The translations under genes and the position numbers were made by a program. Positions 7,779-16,711 of a stretch of 48,000 bases of DNA are shown one piece after another. This stretch comes from a virus. The notes below the pieces were generated by a model. The model was given only the letters and a program-made list of their open reading frames with translations. It did not search any database and was not told the DNA's origin. Every line of letters begins with the position of its first letter. Position 1 is the first letter of the stretch. The DNA is taken from positions 1 to 48,000 of IMG/VR virus record IMGVR_UViG_3300022916_000026; one strand, given 5' to 3'.

Positions 7779-7978
7779 ATCCACTGGCGCTCTTTGGCAG
7801 CACCGAGGGCGCCGCACTGCAGAGAAGGTGGCTCGTGTCAAGGCTCACAATCGCAGGGGTGGCAACACTTCAAGAGGTTGAGACCTACTACTCTCTGCAC
7901 GACGTGGTGCAGGCCAACATCGATCTGACCTACGAGCAAGCCCTGCAGGAAGCTTCAACCCCCGAGGATAGCAAATAG
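7745..7978 (+). CDS. -1 frame extension of the tail assembly chaperone (GT-like)
   Basis: In the -1 frame relative to the preceding gene an uninterrupted reading frame continues through the end of the zero-frame gene to TAG 7976. It encodes ...VDPLALFGSTEGAALQRRW, then LVSRLTIAGVATLQEVE and a closing YSLHDVVQANIDLTYEQALQ, which resembles the C-terminal half of second tail chaperones (W/YSLxDVxxANExL). Slippage at AAA within A6 (7744-7749), ribosomal or by the polymerase, would give a fusion of about 242 residues. The textbook heptamer A AAA AAG is present but out of phase with the zero frame. A weak stand-alone GTG start exists at 7835. Confidence 0.65.
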   Translation, partial: KKQGRKPGRKVDPLALFGSTEGAALQRRWLVSRLTIAGVATLQEVETYYSLHDVVQANIDLTYEQALQEASTPEDSK

Positions 7979-8499
7979 TGCCAGCCCATCGCATACCGCT
8001 CCACCTTCGATTTTGGAGCAAGGTGGACAAGTCTGCAGGCCCCGACTCCTGCTGGCCGTGGCTCGGCTGTACGAGCAACGGATACGGTCAAATCTGGAGC
8101 GAGGGGAAAATGCAGAAAGCGAACCGCGTTGCCTATGAACTGGGCAATGGCGCCACTCCAGGCGACCTGTGCGTTTGCCACTACTGCGATAACCCTTTGT
8201 GCTGCAATCCAAATCACCTCTGGCTGGGGACAAATCAAGAAAACACAGCCGATCGGCAAGCCAAGGGGCGCCAGTCCAGGGGCGACAGCCATGTTTCGCG
8301 CCTCCGCCCCGAGGTAATGAGGCGCGGGGAGGTGCACGGCATGGCAAAGCTTACCGAGGCTCAGGCTGCAGAGATCTTGACCCGGGGGCTTAAGGGCGAG
8401 GCCCCTGCGTCAATCGCCGCCGATTTCCCCGTGTCTCGTCACATGGTTGGGCGGATTGTGTCGCGCAAGAACTGGAAACACCTTGAGGTGGCGGCATGA
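7978..8499 (+). CDS. Free-standing HNH homing endonuclease
   Basis: 173 residues, GTG start overlapping the chaperone stop (TAGTG). Residues about 24-100 form an HNH_3 domain: CWPWLGCTSNGYGQIW, NRVAYELGNG, then CVCHYCDNPLCCNPNHLWLG followed by T-x-x-EN-x-x-D, with zinc-binding Cys and the catalytic His pairs visible. Residues about 122-170 form a helix-turn-helix (ILTRGLKGEAPASIAADFPV, SRHMVGRIVSRKNWKHL), typical of DNA-recognition tails of phage mobile endonucleases. Its position between tail chaperone and tape measure marks it as an inserted selfish gene rather than a virion gene. It ends overlapping the tape measure start. Confidence 0.85.
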   Translation: MPAHRIPLHLRFWSKVDKSAGPDSCWPWLGCTSNGYGQIWSEGKMQKANRVAYELGNGATPGDLCVCHYCDNPLCCNPNHLWLGTNQENTADRQAKGRQSRGDSHVSRLRPEVMRRGEVHGMAKLTEAQAAEILTRGLKGEAPASIAADFPVSRHMVGRIVSRKNWKHLEVAA

Positions 8500-9965
8500 G
8501 CTCCACTGTCATTCGTGAGATCTTCACTCGCTGGGGCTTCAAGGCCGACACCGGCGCGGTGAAGAAGTTCGACAAGGCGATCGGTGCGGCCAAAAAGGGC
8601 GCCGCGCTCGCTGGCAAGGCCATGATCGGGATGGGTGCCGCCGCTGCTGTGGCCGGCGCGGGGATCTTCGCCCTGGTCAAGGGCCAGGCCGAGGCCGCCG
8701 ACAAGATCGCCAAGGACTCCCGCAAGCTCGACGTTTCAGCCGGCACCCTCCAGCGGCTGGCCCTCGCTGCCCAGTTCTCGGGCACGCACATCGACAAGTT
8801 GATCCCGGGGATCAAGAAACTCTCCGTCGTCGCCTACGACGCATCCCAGGGCAGCAAGACCGCCGTCGACTCGCTCAAAGAGCTTGGGATCGAGACGGTG
8901 GACGTTAACGGAAACCTGAAGGACACCGAGGTTTTGTTGCGCGAGTCGCTTTACGCGCTCAGTTCCGTTGAAAACTCCACCCTCAAGGTTGCCTTGGCCC
9001 AAAAGGTTTTTGGCCGGTCTGGCGTGGAGCTCCTGCCCCTGCTCGAAGGTGGCGCGATCGGCCTGGCCGCGATGTTCCGCGAGGCCGACGACCTTGGGAT
9101 CGTACTGAGCGGCAAGGCGTTGAGCGGGGCCGAGGGCTTCATCGACTCCCTGCTCCGGTTTGAAGAGTCGATCCGGGGCGTGGCGATGCAGTTCTCTGCC
9201 GAGCTTTTCCCTGTTTTCGACCGCTACCTTAAGATCGCCAAAGATTGGATCGTCGCCAATAAGAAGTTGATCCAGGGCAAGCTTGAGAAGTGGATCAAGG
9301 CCACGATCAAGGCCATCGAAGGTGTAGACCTCGACGCGGTGATCGTCGGCCTGAAAGTCATGGCTACTCAACTCGGGGTGATTGTTCGCGCAGCAGCACT
9401 GGCCGCACAGGGCCTTCTTGGTATTGTGGGCGTCTTGATGACCCTCGGTAAGTGGATCGGCGAGACGGCCGCGCAGGCGTACCTCTGGTATGAGGCTTAT
9501 GTCGAGGCGACCGACAAGATGGACGCGGCGATCCGGGCCTTCGTGGGACGCGTGTTCGACTGGTTCGCGGCCATGCCAGATCATATTATCCGCGGTCTCG
9601 GGGGCGCAGGGCCGGCCATCGCCGATTTCTTCGGCGGGATCTTCGACTGGATCGCCTTGATCCCCGGGCGCCTTGTCGACGCCTTCGTCGACGGCATCAC
9701 CTCGGCCGCGGCCTGGCTTAAGCCCAACTTGCGCGCCTTTGGAGAGTGGACCAAGTCGGACGCCGCCCGGGCCGCGACCGCGGGGCCTGCCCGGGCCGGC
9801 GCCTCTTCGGTGTCCAACTCGACGCGGAACGTCAATATCACCGCGCCTATGTCGGTCCAGATGGCCGCGGGGACCTCTCCCGTTGAGGCTCGCCGCCTCG
9901 GCTCGGCCGCCGCCGCCGGTGCCGCCACCTATTGGCGCACTGCCGCCGCGGACCTGGAGCGATAA
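8496..9965 (+). CDS. Tape measure protein
   Basis: 489 residues, short for this class, implying a short tail. It starts as a helical region (WGFKADTGAVKKFDKAIGAA), has an Ala/Gly-rich hydrophobic segment at about 28-60 and further hydrophobic stretches near 290-325, and ends in an extended Ala-rich tail. These features, plus location after the chaperones, identify the protein that spans the tube lumen, sets tail length and is ejected into the host membrane. ATG 8496 overlaps the HNH stop (ATGA). Confidence 0.85.
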   Translation: MSSTVIREIFTRWGFKADTGAVKKFDKAIGAAKKGAALAGKAMIGMGAAAAVAGAGIFALVKGQAEAADKIAKDSRKLDVSAGTLQRLALAAQFSGTHIDKLIPGIKKLSVVAYDASQGSKTAVDSLKELGIETVDVNGNLKDTEVLLRESLYALSSVENSTLKVALAQKVFGRSGVELLPLLEGGAIGLAAMFREADDLGIVLSGKALSGAEGFIDSLLRFEESIRGVAMQFSAELFPVFDRYLKIAKDWIVANKKLIQGKLEKWIKATIKAIEGVDLDAVIVGLKVMATQLGVIVRAAALAAQGLLGIVGVLMTLGKWIGETAAQAYLWYEAYVEATDKMDAAIRAFVGRVFDWFAAMPDHIIRGLGGAGPAIADFFGGIFDWIALIPGRLVDAFVDGITSAAAWLKPNLRAFGEWTKSDAARAATAGPARAGASSVSNSTRNVNITAPMSVQMAAGTSPVEARRLGSAAAAGAATYWRTAAADLER

Positions 9966-10657
9966 TGGCCAATGTCGCCCTGATAGCAATCCTGGCCGAA
10001 GAATCCATGGCCGACGGCTCGAGCGATCAGATCTCCGACCTGACGCCCGACGTCTGCGACGCGCGCTCCTACGAGCGCCGCGCAACGGTTACCAGCAACC
10101 CGGTGGAGAAAGGATCCTCTCCGTCCGATCACCGCGTCAAGGCCCCGCTTCTCTTCAAGATGACCGGCTCGTTTCATGAGACCAGGGTAGGCGCCCAGAC
10201 CGACGGGGCCTCGCTGCAGGGCGACGGCGATGTATCTGCGCCGGGCTCGCATTGCCTGAGCCGTGTACAGGCTTGGGAGAAGGCGGACGAAAAAGACACC
10301 CCGCTGACCGTCTACACCGAGCTTGGTATTTACGAAAACATGATGATCGAGGTGTTTGTCGCAAGTCGCGGGATCGGTGACGGCGACTCGGTGCCCTTCG
10401 TGGCCGAGCTAAAGCAGGTTGACATCGTCGAGAGTGAGTCCGGGGCCCTGACCGCCGCGGAGGCCGCCAAGCTCAAGGTAAAAAAGAGGGGCAAGAGTGC
10501 CGCGAAAAAGACGGCCAAGCAGAACGAGATGGATTCCCGCCTTGCCAAAGAGGTCGAGGCTGGCCGCGTGTCTCCCGAGGTGGCCAGCGGCCCGGTTGAC
10601 GCGCAGGCGGTGACAGACCAGGGCAGCTGGTATGATGGAGTGGGGGCCAGGCCATGA
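9965..10657 (+). CDS. Baseplate protein, Dit-like N-terminal domain
   Basis: 230 residues, starting by TAATG overlap with the tape measure. Residues about 10-150 resemble the Dit-like tail protein N-terminal domain of myophage baseplates (DARSYERRATVTSNPVEKGS followed by SDHRVK, ...VYTELGIYENMMIEVF..., FVAELKQVDIVES): a strand-rich tube-adaptor fold. The C-terminal 70 residues are basic then acidic and look disordered. It probably forms the ring joining tube and baseplate hub. Overlaps the plug gene by four bases. Confidence 0.7.
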   Translation: MANVALIAILAEESMADGSSDQISDLTPDVCDARSYERRATVTSNPVEKGSSPSDHRVKAPLLFKMTGSFHETRVGAQTDGASLQGDGDVSAPGSHCLSRVQAWEKADEKDTPLTVYTELGIYENMMIEVFVASRGIGDGDSVPFVAELKQVDIVESESGALTAAEAAKLKVKKRGKSAAKKTAKQNEMDSRLAKEVEAGRVSPEVASGPVDAQAVTDQGSWYDGVGARP

Positions 10658-10986
10658 GCACGCTTTACATCCCCTTGCCCGTGGAGTTGGAGCGCTTCTC
10701 TGTGCGCCCGACGCTTGACGGCGCCGAGTATAAAATCGCCTTCGACTGGAACGATCGCGCGACGCGCCTGGCCGTCTCGATCTTCACCTCCGCCGATGTG
10801 GCCATCGTCCAGGGCCAGGCCGCGCGGGTGGATATGCCGCTGTTCGCCCGCTTCGCCGACTCCCGGCTGCCTGCCGGCTACCTTATGCTGCAGGATACCA
10901 GCGGGGCGCGCCGCGCGATCGAGGAGCTGGCGGACCTCGGCGACCGAGTCAAGCTGGTGTACGTGCCCGCCGAGGACCTCGGATAA
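10654..10986 (+). CDS. Baseplate plug protein (Pam3 gp18-like)
   Basis: 110 residues: YIPLPVELERFSVRPTLDGAEYKIAFDWNDRATR with ...ADVAIVQGQAARVDMPLFARFAD... and '...LPAGYLMLQDTSGA'. This is the pattern of the small plug domain first described in the cyanophage Pam3 baseplate, which closes the tube before contraction. The position between the Dit-like and hub genes is the usual one. ATGA overlap upstream, direct abutment downstream. Confidence 0.8.
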   Translation: MSTLYIPLPVELERFSVRPTLDGAEYKIAFDWNDRATRLAVSIFTSADVAIVQGQAARVDMPLFARFADSRLPAGYLMLQDTSGARRAIEELADLGDRVKLVYVPAEDLG

Positions 10987-11810
10987 TGGGCACTCCCTAC
11001 TTTGACCGCCGCGCCGAGCTCACCGTCGCCCCTGTCTCTGGCGGCCAGGGCCTCAAGGTGTCCAAGCTGCGGATCGCCTTCGACACCAAGAAGACGAACA
11101 CCTCGTCGCCTAACACGGCAACGATCCGCGTGTACAACCTCAACCCGGCGAGCCGGGCCCTGGTGTCCACCGAGGGGCAGGCCGTGATCCTCAAGGCGGG
11201 GTACTTGGGCCTGATGTCCACCGAGGTCGTGGGCATGGTCGATCGCGTCGAGCATGTTATCGCGCCGCCTGAGATTGTCACCACGATCTACGTCAAGGAC
11301 GGCAAGACCGACCTTTATGGCTCGACCTTCTCCCGCTCCTACGCCTCGGGCACGAGCAAGATCCAGATCTTCCGCGACATCTTGGCCGCGATGCCCAACA
11401 CTCAAGTCGGCCAGCTGTCGGCCTCTGGCCTGGACGGCAACATCTCAGGCCCCTTGGTGCTGTCTGGCCGCGCGCGCGTCGTCGCCGACAAGGTGGCCCG
11501 GGCCTGGGGCGTTGAGTGGTCGGTTCAGGAAGGCTTGGCGCAAGCTCTGGACGCCACAAGCCCGCGGATCCCCGTGGTCTCTGCCTGGAAGTTCTCGCCG
11601 ACGTCGGGCCTTCAGGGTGCGCCGGCCAAGACGGACAAGGGGTGCTCCTTCGTGGCCCTGTTGACTCCCGTCGTCGTAGGCGATCCCGTCAAGCTGTCCT
11701 CTGAGACGTTGTCGGGCACCTACAAGGTTCAGAGCAGGGCCAGCAAGGGCGACACCCACGGGACGGGCGCGGGCAGCTGGGTCATTAGCTGCGAGGCGGT
11801 GAGCTTATGA
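10986..11810 (+). CDS. Baseplate hub protein
   Basis: 274 residues with the gp27/gp44-like hub layout: an N-terminal beta domain (RRAELTVAPVSGGQGLKVSK, LRIAFDTKK, IRVYNLNPASRALV), a KAGYLG repeat-like strand, a central helix region (FRDILAAMPNTQVGQL, ARVVADKVARAWGVEWSVQEG) and a C-terminal barrel with ...DPVKLSSETLSGTYKVQSRASKGDTHG.... It would form the trimer that joins tube to spike. The following gene encodes the spike, agreeing with this role. Confidence 0.8.
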   Translation: MGTPYFDRRAELTVAPVSGGQGLKVSKLRIAFDTKKTNTSSPNTATIRVYNLNPASRALVSTEGQAVILKAGYLGLMSTEVVGMVDRVEHVIAPPEIVTTIYVKDGKTDLYGSTFSRSYASGTSKIQIFRDILAAMPNTQVGQLSASGLDGNISGPLVLSGRARVVADKVARAWGVEWSVQEGLAQALDATSPRIPVVSAWKFSPTSGLQGAPAKTDKGCSFVALLTPVVVGDPVKLSSETLSGTYKVQSRASKGDTHGTGAGSWVISCEAVSL

Positions 11811-12634
11811 GCGCCGACCCCCGCGCGAACCAGGGCGATCCAGAGCGCTCCCAGGTCCTCGAATTCCTGATCGACGCCGTCGGGATCGACCTCCGATCGG
11901 CCATGCCCGGCAACATCACCCGCATCGCCGGCACCTCGCCGGCCCGGGTAGATGTCCAGCCCGCGGTGGGCCGCGCCGATCGCGCCTCGACCGACGCCGA
12001 TCAACACGACGCCGTTGTCCGTGACGCCGTGGTCGCCTACCCGCTGTGCGGCAAGGGTGGCCTGTCCTTCGACCTGGCCGTTAACGACCCTGTGCTGTTG
12101 GTCTTCTGTGACCGCTCGGTGGTTGAGTGGGTGGCCGGCGGCGGCACGGGCAAGGTGCTCCCCTCGGATCCTCGCACCCACGACATCACCGACGCCCTAG
12201 CCTTCCCGATCAAGGTCGGCGCGCTGTCCTCCACGGGCGGCCTGTGGCTCGGCTGGCTGCTTTCGTCGCTTAAGCAGACCGACGCCGGGACCATGACCCT
12301 TGAAGCCGTCTCGGGCAAGCTGGGGGCTGCTGCCGCGGACTACATGATCAAGGGGACCACCTTCAACCTGGCCAACAATACCGTGATGATCGCGATCGGC
12401 ACCGGGCTCCTCGCGGTTGGAACTGGCTTCACGGCGGCCGGCGTGGTGTTTCAGACGCTTCAGACCGACCTGTCTGGCAACTTCAACCCGGCAGAAAAGG
12501 CCGCGTTTGGTGTAGGCAAGACCGCCATGGGCACCGCCGCCACGGCTTGCGGGGTGGCCGCCGCCGCCATCGTCGCCTTTGTTATCCCGGCCGCAACCGC
12601 GACTTGGACCTCAACCATCTGGAAGGTGCAGTAA
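11807..12634 (+). CDS. Membrane-puncturing spike (Gp138-type)
   Basis: 275 residues. The N-terminal 60-150 region (PGNITRIAGTSPARVDVQPAV, then a conserved ...VVAYPLCGKGGLSFDLAVNDPVLLVFCDRS segment) is an OB-fold of the Gp138 N-terminal family found in cell-puncturing spikes. The C-terminal part has repeats of Ala/Gly/Thr and several hydrophobic stretches instead of a long beta-helix, so the tip is unusual. It sits on the hub at the centre of the baseplate. ATGA overlap with the hub gene. Confidence 0.75.
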   Translation: MSADPRANQGDPERSQVLEFLIDAVGIDLRSAMPGNITRIAGTSPARVDVQPAVGRADRASTDADQHDAVVRDAVVAYPLCGKGGLSFDLAVNDPVLLVFCDRSVVEWVAGGGTGKVLPSDPRTHDITDALAFPIKVGALSSTGGLWLGWLLSSLKQTDAGTMTLEAVSGKLGAAAADYMIKGTTFNLANNTVMIAIGTGLLAVGTGFTAAGVVFQTLQTDLSGNFNPAEKAAFGVGKTAMGTAATACGVAAAAIVAFVIPAATATWTSTIWKVQ

Positions 12635-13029
12635 TGGCCATGGTATCGCTCAAGCTTGACGCCACCGGCGACCTGTCCCAAGACGATTCCGGGGCCCTGG
12701 AGTGGGTCACGGGCGCCGACGCGGTCAAGCAGCTGCTACAATGCCGACTGCGCCTGTTCCTTGGTGAGTGGTTTGGCGACCTGACGGCCGGCGTTCCGCA
12801 GTATCAGCAGATCCTGGACACCCCGCCGCGCGCCGACGGCACGAGTCAACCGCCAAGCTCGCGGGTGGTCGAGGCCGCGCTGCGCAAGGTCATCCTCGGC
12901 ACGCTTTACGTCGAGGCGATCACCGCGTTTTCCATGGACTTCTCGCCGCAAACCAGGACGCTGTCTGTCACTTTCACCGCTACGACCTCCGAGGGGGTTG
13001 TTGATATCAGCGAGGTTTTCCCGATATGA
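12634..13029 (+). CDS. Baseplate wedge protein gp25/W-like
   Basis: 131 residues from ATG 12634 (TAATG overlap). The sequence LDATGDLSQDDSGALEWVTGADAVKQLLQCRLRLFLGEWFGDLTAGVP contains the family hallmark 'LxLFxGEWFxDxxxGxP', with conserved Glu-Trp-Phe, followed by a QQIL...VVEAALRKVILG helix and a beta end (VDISEVFPI). gp25-like proteins initiate sheath assembly on the wedge. Precedes the J gene as in P2, Mu and related phages. Confidence 0.88.
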   Translation: MAMVSLKLDATGDLSQDDSGALEWVTGADAVKQLLQCRLRLFLGEWFGDLTAGVPQYQQILDTPPRADGTSQPPSSRVVEAALRKVILGTLYVEAITAFSMDFSPQTRTLSVTFTATTSEGVVDISEVFPI

Positions 13030-14483
13030 GCCCTGCACCCTACGGCGTGACCACGACGGGCTTTAGCAAGCCCACCTACGACGAGCTGCTCGGCCTGGTC
13101 TACGACAGCTGGGAGGCCGCCTTTGGTGCTGACGCGCGGCAATCCGCCGAGACCACGGGCACGCCCGACAATAAGATCTGCAAGATCTTCGCCGCTTCGC
13201 GCGCCGAGGATTGGGAGGCCATGGAAGAGGTTTACAATTCCAAGTATCGGAGCACCTCCGACGGGGTCCAGCTGGAAAATGCAGCCGATATCGTGGGGGT
13301 GAACAAGCTGGCCGCGACGCGCTCAACGGTGACCGAGACCTTGATCGGCGCGGTGGCCACCACGATCGCACAGTACGCCCTGGTTAAAACCTCGACGGTG
13401 GGTGACTTCTTCCGCACCACGGCTGCGATCACCTTGTCTGCCTCTGGCGCCGTGCGCTGGGAGATTGCCACTAACGGCGCGCTGGCCACCGGGAACTATA
13501 CCGTCACGGTTGACGGCACGCCCTACACCTACGCGGCCACCGTGCCCGCTGACACCGAGGCCGTGATCTTCGGCGCGCTGGCCGGCACGATCACCGCTGT
13601 CTCGGGCCTAACCGCTGTTTACAACGCGGGCGACGGCGAGCTCGTTGTCACCTCTGACGCCGACGCCGTGACCGGCTTGCCCGTGGAGATCAACGCCTCG
13701 CTGACGGCCAACATGAAATTCAACGAGGTTGGCAACCTGCAGGCCATGGAGTCGGTCGAGACTGGCCCGATCATCGCCTACGCGGGCAACCTGACCGTCG
13801 CTACCCTTACCACAGGGTGGACATCGGCGACCAACACGTTGGCTGCGACTGTCGGCACGAACATCGAGACCGACGCGGAGCTGCGGATCAGGGCCGCGCG
13901 CTCGGTGGCCATCCCGGGCGCCTCGGTTCTTGATGCGATTTACGCCAACGTGGCCGACGTCTCAGGTGTGACCGCTGCCCTGGTGATCTCCAACCGCACC
14001 GAGACGGTGGACGCCAACGGCACCACGGCGAAGTCGATCCACGCGATCGTGTTGGGTGGAACCGACGCGGCCATCGCCGCGCGCCTGTGGGCCGTCGTCG
14101 GGGCCACGTCTGGCATGGACGGCTCGACGACCGAGAATGTTGTCGACGCGCAGGGCGCCACCCAGGCGGTCAAGTTCTCCAGGCCGACTCAGGTGCCTAT
14201 GTCTGTGAGGATCACGAGGACGAACAACACCGAGGAGGAATACCCCGCCAACGGCGACGACCTGATCATCGCCGCGGTGCTGGCGTACGGCAACCTGCAC
14301 TCCATGGGCAACGACGTGATCCCCGATCGCTTCTATGGCTCAGTTTTCGGGGCCTGCTCCGGGACGCTGACTGTCACCGTTGAGGTGAAAAAGACCGCCG
14401 GCGGGGTTTACTCCACTGCACCCTATAGTGTAGACTACGACGAGATCGCTACATTCTCGTCCGGGAGCATCACGGTGGTATGA
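13026..14483 (+). CDS. Baseplate J-like wedge protein
   Basis: 485 residues. The N-terminus PYGVTTTGFSKPTYDELLG with ...DNKICKIFAASRAEDWEAMEEVYNS... is typical of baseplate J (gp6-like) proteins; 'TDAELRIRAARSV...GASVLDAIYANVADVSGVTAALVISN' is the central J domain. An inserted beta-rich domain at about 135-235 (TNGALATGNYTVTVDGTPY...) with Ala/Thr repeats resembles the insertion of the sheath protein in style. It forms the wedge ring around the hub. ATGA overlaps at both ends. Confidence 0.87.
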   Translation: MSPAPYGVTTTGFSKPTYDELLGLVYDSWEAAFGADARQSAETTGTPDNKICKIFAASRAEDWEAMEEVYNSKYRSTSDGVQLENAADIVGVNKLAATRSTVTETLIGAVATTIAQYALVKTSTVGDFFRTTAAITLSASGAVRWEIATNGALATGNYTVTVDGTPYTYAATVPADTEAVIFGALAGTITAVSGLTAVYNAGDGELVVTSDADAVTGLPVEINASLTANMKFNEVGNLQAMESVETGPIIAYAGNLTVATLTTGWTSATNTLAATVGTNIETDAELRIRAARSVAIPGASVLDAIYANVADVSGVTAALVISNRTETVDANGTTAKSIHAIVLGGTDAAIAARLWAVVGATSGMDGSTTENVVDAQGATQAVKFSRPTQVPMSVRITRTNNTEEEYPANGDDLIIAAVLAYGNLHSMGNDVIPDRFYGSVFGACSGTLTVTVEVKKTAGGVYSTAPYSVDYDEIATFSSGSITVV

Positions 14484-15124
14484 GCCTAACGAAACGCACA
14501 GATAGGGCGGCCCAGGCCCAGGCCCTGCTGCCTCAGCAGTTCAAGGACCAGGTCAAGCTCAACGCCATGATCGGCATTGTAGCCGGCTCGAGCGGCTCGC
14601 AAGGGCTTGAAGATGCAGCCTTTGAGGTCCGAGATGAGTGCGACATCGACGGCGGCTCGGGTGTCCAGCTCGACCTCGAGGGCGAGACCGTTGGGCAGGA
14701 GCGGATCAGCGCCGTTGACCAAGAATATCGTGATGCACTGTGGACCAAGGTGGCGATCAACACCTCCCAGGGCAGCCCCGATGAGCTCACCAACGTGGCT
14801 CAACGGATAACAGGGGCATCCGCGGTGCACTTCTTCCGCTACGGCATGGCCCATTGCTGCATTAACTGCATCGGCGTGACGCACGGATCCGAGCTCGCGC
14901 GCTTGGTCAAGGTGGTTCCGGCCGAGGGTTCGCTTGAAGTCAACGCGGGCACGACCTCGACGCCGTTTATCCTTGGCCGCGGGGTAGATGCCGCGGGGAT
15001 CCTCGACTCGACCATGCCCCCTCACCCGTTCGGCGGGCTGGGGTTTGGCAACGTGGATCCAGGCACCGGAATAGCCTCCGGAGGTGGTGAATTCATCGCA
15101 ACCTACGTGGAGGCAGGGACATGA
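14480..15124 (+). CDS. Tail protein I-like / DUF2612 baseplate protein
   Basis: 214 residues, directly after J. The centre 'VQLDLEGETVGQERISAVDQEYRDALWTKVAINTS'-type region (about 57-90) with ...GSPDELTNVAQRITGA... matches the DUF2612/tail-I-like layout linking the wedge to the tail fibres. Residues 112-135 carry three Cys (CCINC). Ends with a Gly-rich GGLGFGNVDPGTGIASGGGE tail. ATGA overlap with the J gene and with the next gene. Confidence 0.7.
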   Translation: MSLTKRTDRAAQAQALLPQQFKDQVKLNAMIGIVAGSSGSQGLEDAAFEVRDECDIDGGSGVQLDLEGETVGQERISAVDQEYRDALWTKVAINTSQGSPDELTNVAQRITGASAVHFFRYGMAHCCINCIGVTHGSELARLVKVVPAEGSLEVNAGTTSTPFILGRGVDAAGILDSTMPPHPFGGLGFGNVDPGTGIASGGGEFIATYVEAGT

Positions 15125-16701
15125 GAAGGCTTTTAATTCTGGCGGTGCTGCTCGTCGCCTGTGGAGAAACCAAGATGGCTGAAACGAGACCAACTTATTT
15201 TGGTGATTTTGCCTCGGCGCCGGTCGGCACCCTTTCGGGCGGCGCGGCTGTGACCGTGCGCCCGCCCGCGGCCACGCGGATCCAGGGTTGGGATGATGGG
15301 GGTTTTGAGCCGCCCGTGAACCAACTGAATTACCAGTTTGACAACTACGCGAAGTGGGATCGCTGGCTTGCGGCTGCCAACGCGCGCGCCGCCTCCTACG
15401 TGGTGGCCGCCTCTACCGGATTGGTGCTCGAAACTGAGTACGACGCCCTGTGCGATGGCGCCGCCGACCAAACCGAGATCAACGCGGCGATCACTGCGGT
15501 GGCTTTTGCCGGCGGTGGCGTGGTCCAGCTCTCCGAGGGCACCTTCACGATCGACGGCACGATCAATGGGGCCGCGTCGGTCGAGCTGCGCATGAGCCAT
15601 GGCACCGTGATCCAGGTCTCGGCCGCGGTCGCGACCAGCTTCAATATGATCACCGTGGATTCCGTGACCAACTTCTGGGTCACAAACGGCACCCTCGACG
15701 GCAACTCGTCGGCTCACGCCCTGTACCATTCCGGGGTTTATGCCACCATCGCGCAGGACTGCGGCTCCAGGCGGGTCCGGTTTGTCAACATGCAGCAAAG
15801 CGCGGTCGGGGCCTACGGGCACGGGGTGCACATCGCCTCTGGCGAGCGCTATCGCTCCGAGTTCGACTTCTTCGACGACTGCGAGGGCGCGGCCATCATG
15901 GAGGCGTCCGGGGTGGATGACACCGCGGTGATTGAGCCCACGGTGGTCGATTGCGGGGCCGCGGCCCACGCCACCGATTCAGGCGGCATCATCCTGGCTG
16001 GCGACGATCCCGCGCTGCTCGGTGGGCGGATCGACGCCTGTTACGTGGCGGGCCTGAGCGTGCGAAGCGCAAGGGGATCCATTGTGGGCCCGAGGATCCG
16101 CGACTCCATCGCCATCGGCCTCGAGGTGACGGGCGACGACAACGAGATCGCCAACCCAATGGTGTACAATTCCGGCACGGTCGGGATCAAGGTGCTTGCT
16201 GGCGCCGACGATAACAAGCTGATGGGCGGCTCTTCCGACACCTCGGCAACTTACGGGGTGCACGTCCTCGGCGACCGCCTGGCCATTGGCGGGGGGTTCA
16301 AGGCCAACGAGTCGGGGCATCACGGGATCTACCTCGAAGAGGCCGACGAGGTAACCGTTAACGGGATCATCGTCGCCGATTCAAGCCAGGCCACGCACAA
16401 CACATTCAGCCACATCTACGTCGAGGGTGGCGATGAGTGCTCGATCACGAACAACAAGACGATCGCCACAGATATCGGCGGGTTTGCTCCTGAATCGTGC
16501 ATCGAAATGGACGGGACGTCCAAGCCGACGAAGCTGAATATCAGCGGGAACCACTTCCCTGACATAAGCCGCCAGACGAGCACCTTTATCACAAGCGGGT
16601 GCGTGGCCAGCACCAACTACAGAACAACTCCGGAATGGGTGGGCTCTGGCGCTGCTGCAAACAACCAAGACGATCCCGTTTACGCCAATTACATGAGGTA
16701 A
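15121..16701 (+). CDS. Tail spike with right-handed beta-helix; possible lipoprotein-signal form
   Basis: 526 residues. From residue about 95 on the protein is a pectate-lyase-like parallel beta-helix: repeated short strands ending in N/D/G turns (FWVTNGTLDGNSSAH, GIILAGDDPALLGGRID, IVGPRIRDSIAIGLEV, YLEEADEVTVNGIIV). The N-terminal GWDDGGFEPPVNQLNYQFDN...KW segment resembles the baseplate-anchor of many tail fibres. Oddly the ATG 15121 form begins MRRLLILAVLLVACGE, a full lipoprotein signal with LVAC lipobox; it has GGAGG seven bases upstream and an ATGA overlap. A second in-frame ATG at 15175 (MAETRPTYFG) also has GGAG and gives a normal fibre start. Confidence 0.8.
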   Translation: MRRLLILAVLLVACGETKMAETRPTYFGDFASAPVGTLSGGAAVTVRPPAATRIQGWDDGGFEPPVNQLNYQFDNYAKWDRWLAAANARAASYVVAASTGLVLETEYDALCDGAADQTEINAAITAVAFAGGGVVQLSEGTFTIDGTINGAASVELRMSHGTVIQVSAAVATSFNMITVDSVTNFWVTNGTLDGNSSAHALYHSGVYATIAQDCGSRRVRFVNMQQSAVGAYGHGVHIASGERYRSEFDFFDDCEGAAIMEASGVDDTAVIEPTVVDCGAAAHATDSGGIILAGDDPALLGGRIDACYVAGLSVRSARGSIVGPRIRDSIAIGLEVTGDDNEIANPMVYNSGTVGIKVLAGADDNKLMGGSSDTSATYGVHVLGDRLAIGGGFKANESGHHGIYLEEADEVTVNGIIVADSSQATHNTFSHIYVEGGDECSITNNKTIATDIGGFAPESCIEMDGTSKPTKLNISGNHFPDISRQTSTFITSGCVASTNYRTTPEWVGSGAAANNQDDPVYANYMR

Positions 16702-16711
16702 GGAGATCTCC

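Noticed and set aside
8736-10085. 449-codon minus frame opposite the tape measure
   Set aside because: Arg/Gly-rich composition shadow with no start context or recognisable domain.
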